Source of the DNA: Plicaturopsis crispa FD-325 SS-3 | Lineage: Eukaryota; Basidiomycota; Agaricomycetes; Amylocorticiales; Amylocorticiaceae | DNA length: 64,000 nucleotides | Direction: 5' to 3' | Assembly: GCA_000827205.1 (NCBI GenBank) | Contig: KN832555.1 | Location: forward strand, 1,600,893 to 1,664,892 | Shown here: positions 9,477-20,755 of the stretch, one piece after another | Numbering within the stretch: the first letter of the stretch is position 1 | Layout: each line of letters opens with the position of its first letter | Made by a program: the position numbers and the translations under genes | The notes under the pieces: model-generated | Database searches by the model: none | What the model saw: the letters and a program-made list of their open reading frames with translations, nothing else | Told to the model about the DNA's origin: nothing

Positions 9477-11292
9477 TCAATAACCTGACGAGCCACCGTA
9501 CGAGCTCCCGGAGGAGCTGCCGTAGGAGCTACCGGAGCTACCGTACGAGCTCCCAGAAGAGCCGTACGAGCCAGACGAGCTACCGTATGAGCTTCCGCCG
9601 TACGACGAACCATACGAGCTAGCGGATGTCGCCGCCGCTGCGGCGGTGCTCATGCTGCCGGACATCAGGCCCCAGCTGCTCTTGCACTGCAAGCGAAAGT
9701 TAGCAAAAAGGGGCGAAAAGCTATTGTCAAATCCCTTACCTTGCCGAGACATTGCGAGAGGGCAGACGCGGTCGCATCGGCTGCCTGGACTTCAGTCGTG
9801 GTGGCGGTCTGCGTCTGCGTAGCGGTTTGAGTCTGGGTCTGGGTGGCCAAGTACGTCGTGGTCTGGATGAAGGTCTTGTTGTCGGTCATGGTCGCAGTGA
9901 CGGTGTTCTTGATGGTCTCCGTCTGGAAATTTGTGAGCAACGATCCGTTATCTGCCTCAGAAAGGGCATACCTGGTCCTTGATCTGCGTCGAGACGTATA
10001 CCGAGACGTACGTCGTCGGCTCGACCTTGGTGCTCACAGCCGTGACCGTGACTTTGTCCGTCTCAGTCGCAGTCTCCGTAGCGGTCTGAACGAATGTCAT
10101 CTTGTCCGTAACCGTGGCAGTGTTAGTCTGCACAACGGTCTTCGTCTGAAATACAATGTTAGAACGGTGTCATGTCCATTCATTACGCCAAAAAAACGCA
10201 CGTTGTCAATGACCGACGTCTGGACGTAAGTCTTCACGTAGGTGGTGGGCTGCACAACGGTGCTGATCTGCGTCTTGGTCACGTTGTTGGTCTGCGTGAC
10301 GCGGTCGGTCTCAGTCGCCGTGTCGGTCTTGGTCGCGGTTTGAGTGTAGACGTTGACTTGCGTCTTCGTCTCCGTTGCGGTCAAGGTGTGCTCCTGCGTG
10401 CTGGTCTTGTCGATGATCTCGGTGGAGACCCAGACGCGGGTCGTCGGAACAAGCTGAGTCGACGTCATGATCTCGGTACGGGTGACAGACTCGGTGTCGG
10501 TCTTGATCTGAGTCTGCGTCTCCTTCATGGTGACCGTTGTCGGAACTGCCTTAGTCTAATCGGGTAATGAGAGTCAACAAACGAGCATCTAGCCAGGGCA
10601 AAAATCATACCATCGTCACGGTGTTGTACTGCGTCTGTGTGACCATTTGTGTCTTGGTCTCAGTCATGGTCTTGGTTTGCGTTTGTACATCGGTCATGGT
10701 TTTGGTCTCCGTCATCGTCACCGTCGATGTCTGGCCACCATATCCACCACCGTATCCACCATATCCACCTCCTTGCCTACACGGAGGACATATCAGTATC
10801 AAACGAAAGGGCATACCCGTCTAACTACACGCACTGGTTGATGATAATGGTTTCGTAACATCCCTGCCCTGCCGAGTTGTACCAGGATTGCGGCTTGCAA
10901 GACTGGTCATCGGCCTTGTAGTACCCGTAACCGCAAGACATGCTCTTGTATCCACCGTTCATGAACGAAGAGTACGGCATCGCGGATGTTTGCGCGCTGT
11001 AATTGGGAGCAGGCGCGGAGGTGTACTGCGAGGGAGGGGCCGAGGTGGTCGCATATGCAGACTGAGCAGGTGCAGAAGACGAGCCGTATTGTGCAGGCGA
11101 TGCGGAGGAAGATGCGACTGCAGACGAAGAGGAGGCACCATACGAGGAGGCTGCTGCTGTACTGGAAGCAGCTGCGCTCGACCCCGAACTGCTGGCAGGC
11201 ATGCTTGCCATGACCATAGACGCGCCATTGACGGAAACCTGTGCTGCCGCCGCGCTAACAAGAGAAATACCGAAGAAAATTGCTGACTTCAT
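9477..11292 (-). CDS. Secreted Thr/Gln-rich repeat protein, function unknown
   Basis: Exons: 11292-10835, 10776-10611, 10555-10202, 10145-9972, 9922-9740, 9686-9477; 514 residues. It opens with a clear signal peptide (about residues 1-18, Ala-rich, ending AAAAQ). Next comes a Ser/Ala/Tyr low-complexity region, then a small Cys-containing segment (CGYGYY, SCKP, GCYETIII), a Gly/Tyr patch, and about 250 residues dominated by Thr-Gln, Thr-Glu and Thr-Lys dipeptides. The end is a run of Tyr-Gly-Ser-Ser units without a hydrophobic GPI signal. Exons 3, 4 and 5 start and stop in phase 0 and look like copies of one module ending in a PTTYV-x-x-YV-x-T motif. Heavy O-glycosylation and a cell-wall role are inferred from composition only. 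I do not recognise a named family. Confidence 0.8.
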
Positions 11293-11884
11293 GATAAAAC
11301 GAAAGTGGTGCTCGAAGCGAAATCGGGAATACTGTTGAGAAGTCGAAAACGAGTGCTAGCGGTCTACGCTGGGCTACTGGCACTGTCTAGCAGTTGCTTT
11401 GCGGGTGCGCTGCGAAAGAGCGAACGCAAGCGCTCTAGAAAAAATCCGATAAGCGCATCAGTACACCGATATTGCACGTCTGTAAACCTCCCACTGCGCA
11501 CTCACCGCAAAAAAAAGAAAGAAAAGGGAGGGAGTCCGAAAACGAAAAGAAAGCGAAGAGCGTGGGGGGAGGGGTGAAGGGACTTGTAAAATGGCTCATG
11601 TTTGGTATTTGAGGATTCCCCAATCTGCCTTCACAACCGGGTTCACATCACATCAGCGTCCCACGGGCCATCTCGGCGTGGTTGATGGGTCTCCTTAGAG
11701 ACATTCAATCCTTATTGGCTCATCTGCTAAACCAATGCCAGTCCTTTGGGTCAGGCATGTATTCGACGAATCGAACGGCGTAGGGCTGTACAACCTCAGA
11801 CGGCCAAACAGCACAGCGTCGGTGCCTATGCGCAGTTTCCAATCCAAAAAATGATATATTCTAGACGAACATCGCAGTCGGAGG
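11293..11884. other. Intergenic, 592 bp
   Basis: Promoter side of the Thr/Gln-rich gene and 3' side of the aspartate/glutamate carrier. The only structure I see is the pyrimidine-rich tract listed separately. Confidence 0.5.
11515..11577 (-). promoter_or_regulatory. Pyrimidine-rich promoter tract
   Basis: On the minus strand this stretch is almost pure C and T, with runs of T and C, about 220-285 bp upstream of the ATG of the Thr/Gln-rich gene. Such tracts are common upstream of strongly expressed fungal genes. The role here is inferred. Confidence 0.35.
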
Positions 11885-14800
11885 TCACGATGAGCGCTTC
11901 GGTGGTACGAAGGGCAAAGGCGTCTCCGCCGCACGTCGTCCAAAGTTGCCGTGCACATCCAACAGGATTTTCAGCGCATTGCGCGCCCTGATCTTGGACA
12001 TGTCGTCTTGCCGGGATGTCATGAGCGCTGTTTGAATCTCCCTCGGCTTCTCTTGCCACGGATACTGCAAGCCAATCGGCGGTCAGTGCAGTGCACCAAT
12101 CATAAGGCAGCAGGAACCGGCAACTTACGGGAAGGAACTGAATATTTGTACATTGTTGCGGATGAGTGACTGCGGAGACGGCAGATAAGCGAACACTGAC
12201 CTTGTGCAAATATTCGTACGCAAGCAAGGTGAATCCAAACTGTGGACTGCTTCGCAATACCCTAGCAGGCCCACCCTTGAACAGGGCTTTGAAACCCTCC
12301 TCACGATCTGTGTCGAATAGAATTTTGATCAGCCACCGCATCACTTTTATGCATAACGGCGACTTACAAATCTTCACGAAGGCGTCGGTCAAACCCTTGT
12401 AATGGGTCTGTCCTTTACGAGCTTCGACCTGCAGCCTCGTCTTCACAACATCTACGAAAACGTCAGCGAATGTCCTGGTTGCGGTCGTGCCGCATCTACA
12501 TGCCTGCTGGGGTAGTAAAGTAGGCGGCCGGCATGCCGCTGTGGAATGATCGAGCACGCGTCAGCCGATGAACTGAAAGGAGCCAAGATCGACGGCACAT
12601 ACGCGATCGCAGCAGCGCCCAGAGTCTCATAGAACGAGAGCTGCTTTCCATGATAGCCCTCATGGAAAACGTCTTTCTTCAAATGCCAATACGACGGGAA
12701 GTAGATGGCGGAAAACGGTATGTCGCGAAGTAGGCAGGCGCTGGCACCTCTGTACAAGCCCAGTATACCCAATTGGCGGACAATGTGGACAGCTCCTTTG
12801 GGCACAGCACCTTCTATCTTCGCTGCTTCTCCTTGAATTTGTAGGCGGATTTTCCTATCAAGTTTCAAGGTCAGCCAGGATGTGACGCATCGACAAAGTT
12901 GCACCGTACACAATCTCAAGAGGATTTGTGAAGACCTAGATCACGATGTCAATGATGTAGTTGACGTAGAGGCTGTGCATTTGGGATTTACCACTTGGCA
13001 TCCACCAGCCGTACCACCAGCGACGAATTCCCATCCAAGACCAATACGTCCTGTCTCCGGATCCATAGCCCGCCCTCGGATGAGATCGTTCACGGTTAAC
13101 TTGATTGCCTTTTCAGGGGCGACACCCTACCGGGACGAAGAAGCAATAACATTAGTATCTACAAGCGAGAAAACACGGAGATTATTTACTATAAGTTGGG
13201 GCCCCAGGCCACGATAGAAGCCAAGGAAACCTTCGTTCCGGAAGATTTTTTTGGCGCAGTCGATACTGTTCTTGTACAACATTTGACCCACCACAGTACT
13301 CCGCTGATTTTGCATCCTGCATATTGTAACATTAGCATGCATGCAACTCAGAGACAAGGACGTGAATGTTACCGTGTCTATGAAGTCATCCCGTGGTCTA
13401 AGATTGAGCGGGACAGTAGAGATAGCTACATTACATACCTTGACTAAAATGCGAGTTATTAGCTATTGAAGGATGGCCATGAAATGAAGAGCTCACCCAT
13501 GTCGATGGGATACACGATCGTCGCTCCGAATGCACCAGCAAAGCCGCCTTGTACGAAATTATACGACGAATGTAAGAATCCTTGCAAGAATGATGCACCG
13601 GCACTCTTCGCTGTGGTCTGCTCAACCTCCTCGTGGGGAGCGATCCAACGTGGGTCGAGCAGCTGCGCGAAGTCAATCAAGGCAAGGCGCTGCGCCCCGA
13701 TTCCACGTCCAGCGAAGTGGAAGATGATGGACGCCTCCATGGGCGTGAAGAGCGAGTAACGCGAATTAGACTGAGAATAATTGAGAAAATCGGATTGGTC
13801 TATGCGTCCATCCTTTGAGTTCGCAGTTGCTTCCCGGATGATTCTAGGTTGATTGCTGTAAGAAGATTATCTGGTACGTCGTTATGAAAAACAAACCTCT
13901 CAACCATGTCCATTTCTAGATGACAGTATTTTAGTCAATTGAGCAGCGACAACACGATGAGATGCACCAACCTCGGATGACATTGTGGAAAGCAATCACC
14001 TCGGAGTAGGATATACGGCCACCCGGGCTGAGCGTGCAAAGAGTAGGAAGACGGTCTATGACTGCATTGGACAATTTATGCCCGGCAATTTCCTGGACAA
14101 CGTCGTGAGTAACTGCGTATATATTGAATAAAAAAAACGCACTAGAATGATCCGTTTAAACTGTTCCGGTCTAATGAACCCATCTTGGTCTGCGTCTAGG
14201 TATTTGAAGGCCTGGCGAAGGCGTTCGCCTTGCAAACCCTTCATTAACTGCGTGAACTCGTTGTCTACATTCTCCGGCGTTAGTACTTGCATTCCGCACA
14301 GCTACAAGCGACATGAGAGACGTACATCCCAGCACATGTGTCCCGTTCTTCTTTCCAAGATATAATTTCACCCAATCACTTTGCAAAGATAATTCAAGCA
14401 AATGTAGCGACAACTAGCGTGTAAAACTCACCACTCAAAATCGAACGGAATAGCGTCTGGGTCGACGTTCTCCAAGAACACATTTTTGAACTCTTCATAA
14501 GTTATGGTGCCCGAGCTATCACTGTATACATAAACAATCAGTAACTACATCCCCGCAAGGTCCCCACCGCAACGTACACATCGAAATATTGGAAGGCTAT
14601 CCAGTAGTCTGCATCGGACCGCTTCAGCAGAGTTTCGAAAACGGTGAAGTCACTCCAAGACACCAGGCCCCGCCTCGCCGTATCCGCGACGCGGAACAGG
14701 ATGGCGAACTGTGCACGGTCGATACGCGTAAGGTCCCCCACCGGCGCAATGGCGTTTACGAAGCTGTCGCGGTCCAGAAACCTGCGAAGGACGTGCCAGG

Positions 14801-15019
14801 TCAGGCAAAGCGGTCACATGAGCTATAAATGTGTATCGAACACACGCACTTTTCGCCGTTGACCTCGACCTTCGCGTTCGCGTCGAACGTCCGTCTCCAG
14901 CGTTTTATCTCGTTCTCGGGGACGGCCACTGCGCTGGAGACTGCGCTGCGAATTGAGCCAATAGTGCCTTTGTCGGAGTCATTGTACACCGTCGGGAAGA
15001 TGCGGGAGAGTGGGCCCAT
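11885..15019 (-). CDS. AGC1: Calcium-binding mitochondrial aspartate/glutamate carrier (aralar/citrin type)
   Basis: Exchanges aspartate for glutamate plus a proton across the inner mitochondrial membrane, with an EF-hand sensor domain on the intermembrane side. Nineteen exons: 15019-14850, 14781-14578, 14521-14432, 14378-14326, 14264-14143, 14092-13972, 13915-13897, 13855-13497, 13443-13439, 13377-13373, 13316-13190, 13126-12992, 12935-12910, 12854-12603, 12538-12504, 12451-12368, 12307-12201, 12137-12129, 12064-11885; 700 residues. EF-hand-like segments ([28 protein letters not shown]) come first, then three carrier repeats with PIDMVKTRMQ, PLEIVKIRLQ and [10 protein letters not shown]. The 5-, 5- and 9-nt exons are needed to complete conserved VKTR and FLP. 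Intron 12503-12452 is GC-AG. An ATG at 15112 in the same frame would add 31 residues. Confidence 0.93.
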
Positions 15020-15300
15020 CGTCAGCGGTTGTCTCTGGGTATCTTGGAGAGCAAATACGGGGGAGACTGAGACAAACGGTCTCCGTAAGATAGGTATAAG
15101 GCCAGTGTCCACTTGGGAGAATTAAGCAAGCAAAAGAGCGGACGATCCGAGTTGATCCCGAGCGTCAGTAAAATGCGGAGTCCACTCGGCGCGTTGCATT
15201 TTGCTCAGTTTACCCATGTGATTACATAACACACTCCATGACATCCGGCCGGAAAATCAGATCATTATGCGGGGAAGATACTGGGGAGATTGTACGGTGT

Positions 15301-17160
15301 TTAATCTCGAGCAAACGCTACCTCGCGAGGGAGTCTGAAGCTGATACAGTACATATCCTTGTTCGGGGCAACAGAGCGCACCAGGTGCAGCGACACGTCG
15401 TCTTTTATTGCATGCCCCAGCCTTTCCTCGACTCGCTGTCATATGAATCAATATTAATACGAATAGATTATCCATAAAATACCGTTACGAACCTGTCGGA
15501 TATCCGCCTCCGCTCTCTCCGGATCCAGCTCGCGCGTGAAACAGTGGCAGTGAATCATCGGCATCTCAATGGCGTATACCACGTACATATCCGGGTCGTT
15601 AGATACCAAGATGCCACGAAAAGCGTCCAGAAAAGTTATCGCAGAGTCGGGCAGATTCATCACGAAATGTGCAACACGTCGGCGCGAGGGTGGGGGTGAA
15701 GGGGGATCCGATGAAGACTTTGCGTGTCCGGGAGATGAGGCCCGGTGCCGCGCGCTTGCGGCTTTGAGTGCGGATTTAGTGAGGCGGGGACCAGTATAAC
15801 CCGCGAAGGGATGCACCAGCGCACGGCGAGCTACAGTCTTTATGAATTCTCTACCGTCCTCGCAGCTTACCCGCACGAGCTCCGTTAACTATCACAGAAA
15901 TGAGTTCCAAAATGTACAACACCGATCAAGAGCAACCCACTTTATTGGAAACCACATTCTTGAAGAGGTACTCCGCAGATGCGGGATTGAGATCGTTCGC
16001 GTACACCGCGCAACCTTTCTTTGCAGCGGGCAATGCGAAAGGTCCTACACCCGCCATGACGTCGGCCACAACATCCTCGGGTTTGAAGAGTTGTACTAGC
16101 CGCTCATGCTCGGTGTGCAATCGAGAGTTCCAGTACACTTTAGAGAAATCAAAAACGAACCGACATCCAGATTCGTGCTGTAGAAATAGTGAGCAAAGAG
16201 TCAGGTGCAAGGACTGGAGTGTCCGCACGTGTTCGACGATGAAGTTGGGCTCGCCAGCAATGACTTCCATCTTGAAGAATCGGAATTTCGTATCGATTGT
16301 GTTCAGTTTGTTGACAACCGTTGTGATCGCTTTGTTTTTCTGTGCTACACAGTCAGGATGATATGGAGGATAGTGACGTTGTAGCCCGGGACTGACATCC
16401 AATATAACTTGACCGATGATATGCTTGTATGGCAGATAATTGGGCGTTAGGTTCACATGGGCTGCGAATTACTGAGCAAGCTATGTGCCAGATGGACTCT
16501 CGGAGATGCATACCAATGTGTCCTATAACAGAAAAACCTGTCGGAGACTCGTCGCACAGGTTTTCCGGAAGAATTGCTTGCAGGATGTCATCTATAAAGG
16601 CGTCAGCGTCAAACATACATCAGAGGATAGTGATGAGAGTACCGGCTCCCCAGTGGTCATAGTCGAGCTCGACCGTATATGGCGAGAATCCAGTCGTGAT
16701 AGGTTTTAGAAACTCTCGCGCAGCGGGTAGAAGATCGGCTTGTATATACGTGGTCAGAAACACCTTTACACGCCTACTGACACGCACACACCTTCGTCGG
16801 ATACGCGTAAGACAACAAGGCGGGTATTGGGATCGGACGGATCTGGTACGACCGGTCTTATACGCGGAATGCCAACCAAGGCACTGGTTGTAGAAGAAGT
16901 AATGAGCGACGATAATTGGACAGACCCCAGCAAGATGCCAACAACTTTTTCATCACACCACTGGCGATCACGCTTTTTGTTTTCTCTGCTGGCACTCGCG
17001 CTGCGATGACAGGAATCGACCGCTTAAAGAGGTCCCTGTCAAGTTTGACCATTTCCCTGTGAACCGGCGGAGACGTATCGATACCACTTCTACGGCCCAT
17101 TGCTGCAGTTGCCAAAGATCTAATATGTGCTAGTTGTCCGAAATGGAGCCTGGTGATCAT
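15301..17160 (-). CDS. TRM5: tRNA (guanine37-N1)-methyltransferase
   Basis: Methylates G37 next to the anticodon, guarding the reading frame, in nucleus or cytosol and in mitochondria. Exons: 17160-16946, 16883-16792, 16738-16643, 16591-16514, 16461-16397, 16339-16229, 16177-15941, 15888-15493, 15435-15301; 474 residues. Recognised blocks: [38 protein letters not shown], the SAM-binding [24 protein letters not shown], and [17 protein letters not shown]. Two in-frame ATGs at 17160 and 17100 are 20 codons apart. The stretch between them has Arg and His but no acid and looks like a mitochondrial presequence. This suggests one gene makes both forms, by inference. A Ser/Pro-rich insert sits before the NLPDSA motif. 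Confidence 0.95.
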
Positions 17161-18009
17161 GGAAGCAGAAAGACAAAAGTAGCATAGGACGAGTTTGTTT
17201 TTGTTTGGCTGCAGCCTCCCGCTGATCGGATGCACTGACACCTTCCGATCCGAGTCAATGGCGGCCCAATCGTTTCTCGACCGAGTCCTCCTTCATCTCG
17301 ACGGCGGTGCCGGTTCTGGTTGTCAGGCAGCGACGCTTGCGAAATAGGTCTGCCAAGTCATCTCTTTGTCCCATTTCTGTCTTGACCTTGGCATCATGAT
17401 CTAGAGAACGACGACGACTCGGACTCAAATTCAGGAGATACCGGGGGCCATTATCAGTACGCACGTCAGTGCCGATTTAAGACTATGGACGGAAGGAAGC
17501 TGCTGCTCACATCGATCCAAAGGACAGAAGAACCACACCGATCTTTCCAAACTTGCCTAAGACCCTGCCAGAGGTCGATCGGAAGGTGCCACATTGGTCG
17601 GTGGAAGTGTTGTACTACCGTGTTGTAGTCTTGATATTGACAGAGCTGATGCGTAGTGGGGTGAGATATTGTATTACAACCCCGCGGTAACCGGTGAATG
17701 TCATTGTCATGCATTAATGATACATGGACCATGATGGTCCTCCTTGCAAGCTTCCAACTTTTTCCATGCAAGCTCTAATCAATGATTTTTCGCAGGTCCC
17801 ATAAATACAACACTTCTTGGGAGCGCCCAGCGACACGATCATTGAGGTGCGTCGACGACTGACATCTAACTTCCGTGGCACACCTTGAGAAAATGAATAC
17901 GGAGTAATTAACGGCTGCTCCTACGTAGATATCACCGCCTGCTGCTCAGCGCTCAATATTAAGCGGAGCTAGATACGTGGTCCTTACTCGGACCACAGAA
18001 ATCATCACC
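17161..18009. other. Divergent intergenic region, 849 bp
   Basis: Lies between the divergent starts of TRM5 and the TatD-family gene. Minus-strand open frames at 17255-17464 and 17466-17771 have no recognisable content. I see no RNA gene. Confidence 0.45.
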
Positions 18010-19229
18010 ATGTGTGAGGGCACCAGGGATGTGCCCTCATTTGACAATCCTCCGCTTCCCCCCGCTTCCGTCTTGTCGCACGTCCGAGACGTACATTGCC
18101 ACCCTACAGACTCATGGCCGGCGGTCGTCGGTGAGCTACATATCACGATATGCGCAATGTCGACGCGCCCTGAGGATCAGCCGCTCGTTCGTGAGCTGGC
18201 CCTCAGCAGACCGGATAAGGTCCTCCCATGTTTTGGTCAGTCGATATACATCTCACGTTCATCTCACTCTAACTCTGCGCTTCCAAGGGTACCACCCATG
18301 GTTTACGCATTGGTTCACCCTGAAGGACACCCCGCCCTCAAAAGAAGAGCACTATAGTGCACTTTTCCTTGGCTCAGCGACTCCCTCAGCGGATCATCCG
18401 CATATGACCGCATTTTCTGAGCTTTTGCCGCACCTCCCTAATCCGACGCCGCTAAAAGAAATACTCGCCACCCTTCGCGGTAATCTCGCCGCATTTCCCT
18501 CGGCCATGCTCGGTGAAGTTGGCATCGACCGCTCGTTCCGTGTTGCACGCTCGTATACCGAGGACCCGCGGGTCCTCTCCCCGTTCACCGTCCCGATCGC
18601 GCATCAGCTTGCGGTCCTCAACGCGCAACTCGAAGTCGCTGTTGAATTGCGGCGCAATATCAGCATGCATAGCGTCAAAGCGCAACAGCTCACCGTGGAC
18701 CTGCTCGCAAGCTCCCGTAAGCGGTGGGGCGCGCAATGGGATGCCCTCAGCGTAGACCTGCACAGCTGCGGACTCAGTCCGCAGACGTGGGTACAACTCG
18801 AGGTTTTGTATCAATTCTCATGACCGTGGCGCGAAGCTCATGATATTTGGCATCCAGAAAGCCCATCCGAACGTGTTCTTATCTCTATCGACTGCGATAA
18901 ATGCGCGCTCGCCCAACCACATCGCTCTCATACGTGCATGCGACCCGCGCCGTCTCCTTGTCGAATCGGACTATCATACGCTCAGTATGTGCACTCCAAA
19001 TACATGGGAGATGATATGCACCGTAGCTCGAGAACGGGGCTGGACTATCGAGGAGACGTGGGATTATTCGGCCGATGGCGGGGACATCGCACAGTGGGGC
19101 ACAGTAAAGCGATTGGAGGACAACTGGAAACGCTTTGAGCAAGGTGGGCATGCGTCTCCCGATGGGGGGCGAAAGAAACGCAAGGAACGCGAGAGGACCA
19201 ATATATTTACCGAGGTTGAAGAGAAATAA
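18010..19229 (+). CDS. TatD-family metal-dependent hydrolase (Cut9-interacting Scn1 type)
   Basis: Exons: 18010-18235, 18288-18802, 18858-19229; 370 residues. Metal-binding motifs of the TatD amidohydrolase fold are in order: DVHCHPTD, GYHPW, GEVGIDRS, MHSVKA, DLHSCG and LVESDYH. Family members are 3'-5' nucleases or related phosphoesterases; fungal relatives of this longer type have been linked to the APC protein Cut9 in fission yeast, so the exact role is open. The C-terminus has a Lys/Arg-rich patch that may act as a nuclear signal. The ATG at 18010 is the first in frame ahead of the HCHP motif. Introns are 52 and 55 nt. It ends 128 bp from the convergent GOS1 gene. Confidence 0.85.
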
Positions 19230-19357
19230 TGGTATGTAGACCAATCCATGTCCATAGCATGCTGTAGCAGGTAGTAGTCTGAGTCAACATTGGCAATGAA
19301 CCAGTAAATAATAGTCCGTATGAAGGCACTCCGCACAGGTACAAGCACGCCAAGTCC

Positions 19358-20294
19358 CTAGCGACTCATCCAGCTTAATATGAACAGCGTACATACACCA
19401 ATCAAGACCGCTACGATGACGGTGTCACGCCGTCGCCGGGACTTTATCATCGACACTAGCTTGTTCATGCCGGGCATTTGATCTGTGGAGCGTTCAGTAC
19501 CACGGAGCAAAGAGATCGGGAGATAGAACGCACTGAGAACACCTTGCATCCGCGTATTGATTCCCGCTAAAGATGAGCGCTGGCGCGCGAACTCCGAGCG
19601 TGTCTCATATGCTTGCCTACAGTCATGTAAATACGATGGCACGGTCCACAGTCTGATACATCATAGAACTCACTCAAGTATATCGTCCGTCATACGGTGC
19701 GAACTGTCAATTCGCCCGCGTTCCGCTAACAACGAATCGGCCGCATTGGACTTATATGCGCTAGTTTTTGTGACCATCTTTCAATCAAGACACGAGGAGA
19801 ATAAAACTGACTGTGACCTACTCAATATCATTCCGAACACCACTAAGAAGGTTCTCGCGGTCGCGCGCAGCCTGCACTCCAGCCTTCGTGCGGCGGAACT
19901 CCCGCGCATAGTCCGCAACCACGTCATGATGTCGCTGCACGGCGCGAAGCATACTTTGGCTGGGAGGGTTTGCGCTGGAATTTGACGTGAGCGCTGTCAA
20001 TCGTTCATTCGTCTCCTCCAGCTATCCGGAACGTATTATTCATTGAGTATATTTCTAGGCACGACCGCGGTGGTAACAACGCACCTTCTCTAGAAGCTCC
20101 TCAACTTCAATCTCAAGGTCTTTCCATCTCTCGGTGCTCTCTCCGGCCTCAAGATCAGGTTCAGCACGCGATGAAGCTGCAGCGGAGGCGAGACGCGCGT
20201 AGGCAGTCAGTTTGGTGTCGAAAAGCGATTCCAGGGTCCGGCACTGGCGGTGGAGGTCGTCATAAGAGGATGCAGACGTTGATGCTGACGCCAT
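19358..20294 (-). CDS. GOS1: Golgi SNARE, Gos1/GOSR1
   Basis: Qb-SNARE of intra-Golgi transport. Exons: 20294-20085, 20021-19822, 19760-19674, 19616-19534, 19482-19358; 234 residues, as in other members. N-terminal SYDDLHRQCRTLESLFDTKL and ERWKDLEIEVEELLEKLEE form the regulatory helices. The SNARE helix follows (around residues 145-205, with LLAERGRIDSSHRMTDDILEQA and a hydrophobic heptad pattern up to MPGMNKLVSMIKSRRRRD), and one C-terminal transmembrane segment, TVIVAVLIGVCTLFILSW, anchors it with a two-residue luminal tail. The exon after 19534 begins ATCAA, giving LNQMPGMN; an open unspliced reading through this intron also exists but inserts unrelated residues. Confidence 0.93.
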
Positions 20295-20755
20295 GGTGTG
20301 GTTGCAGTAGTAGTAGATTCAGTCTAAGGATACGGGGAACAGGGAATGTAGAAATTATGGCAAAGTGGCTATAACGCTGCACTGACGTTGGCGCAGCAGA
20401 GTTGGACGCCGGACACGGAGGTAATTGTTCGCTCGTTTTGGCAAGCACTGTCGTTGGATAGTTTGTCCTTCACTTTCTTTCTCTAGTCAATGTGAGATCA
20501 CACAGCTTCGCAGGTGCTGCATATAATCAAGAAACGACAAGAGAATTTGAGAAGGGAAACGAGTTACAATTTATTCTGCTATGATTTAAATAAACCTAGT
20601 TGCTACAGTTAACGTTCACGGCGACAACAAGTGGATGCACAACACGGTCAACAACCTGTACAGCCTCAGGCATATCAGTTTGCATTCTTCAGCGAGAAAA
20701 AGAGCCGCTCAAGACTTACAATTGGAATAATGATAGACACGAGCCCGCATAACTT
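20295..20755. other. Intergenic, 461 bp
   Basis: Between GOS1 (promoter side) and the stop of TFC3. No gene or RNA seen. Confidence 0.5.

Noticed and set aside
9843-10567. Plus-strand open frames across the Thr/Gln-rich gene
   Set aside because: Complement of the repetitive ACN/CAR codons, giving Gly/Leu/Arg/Asp-rich nonsense; introns and signal peptide support the minus strand.
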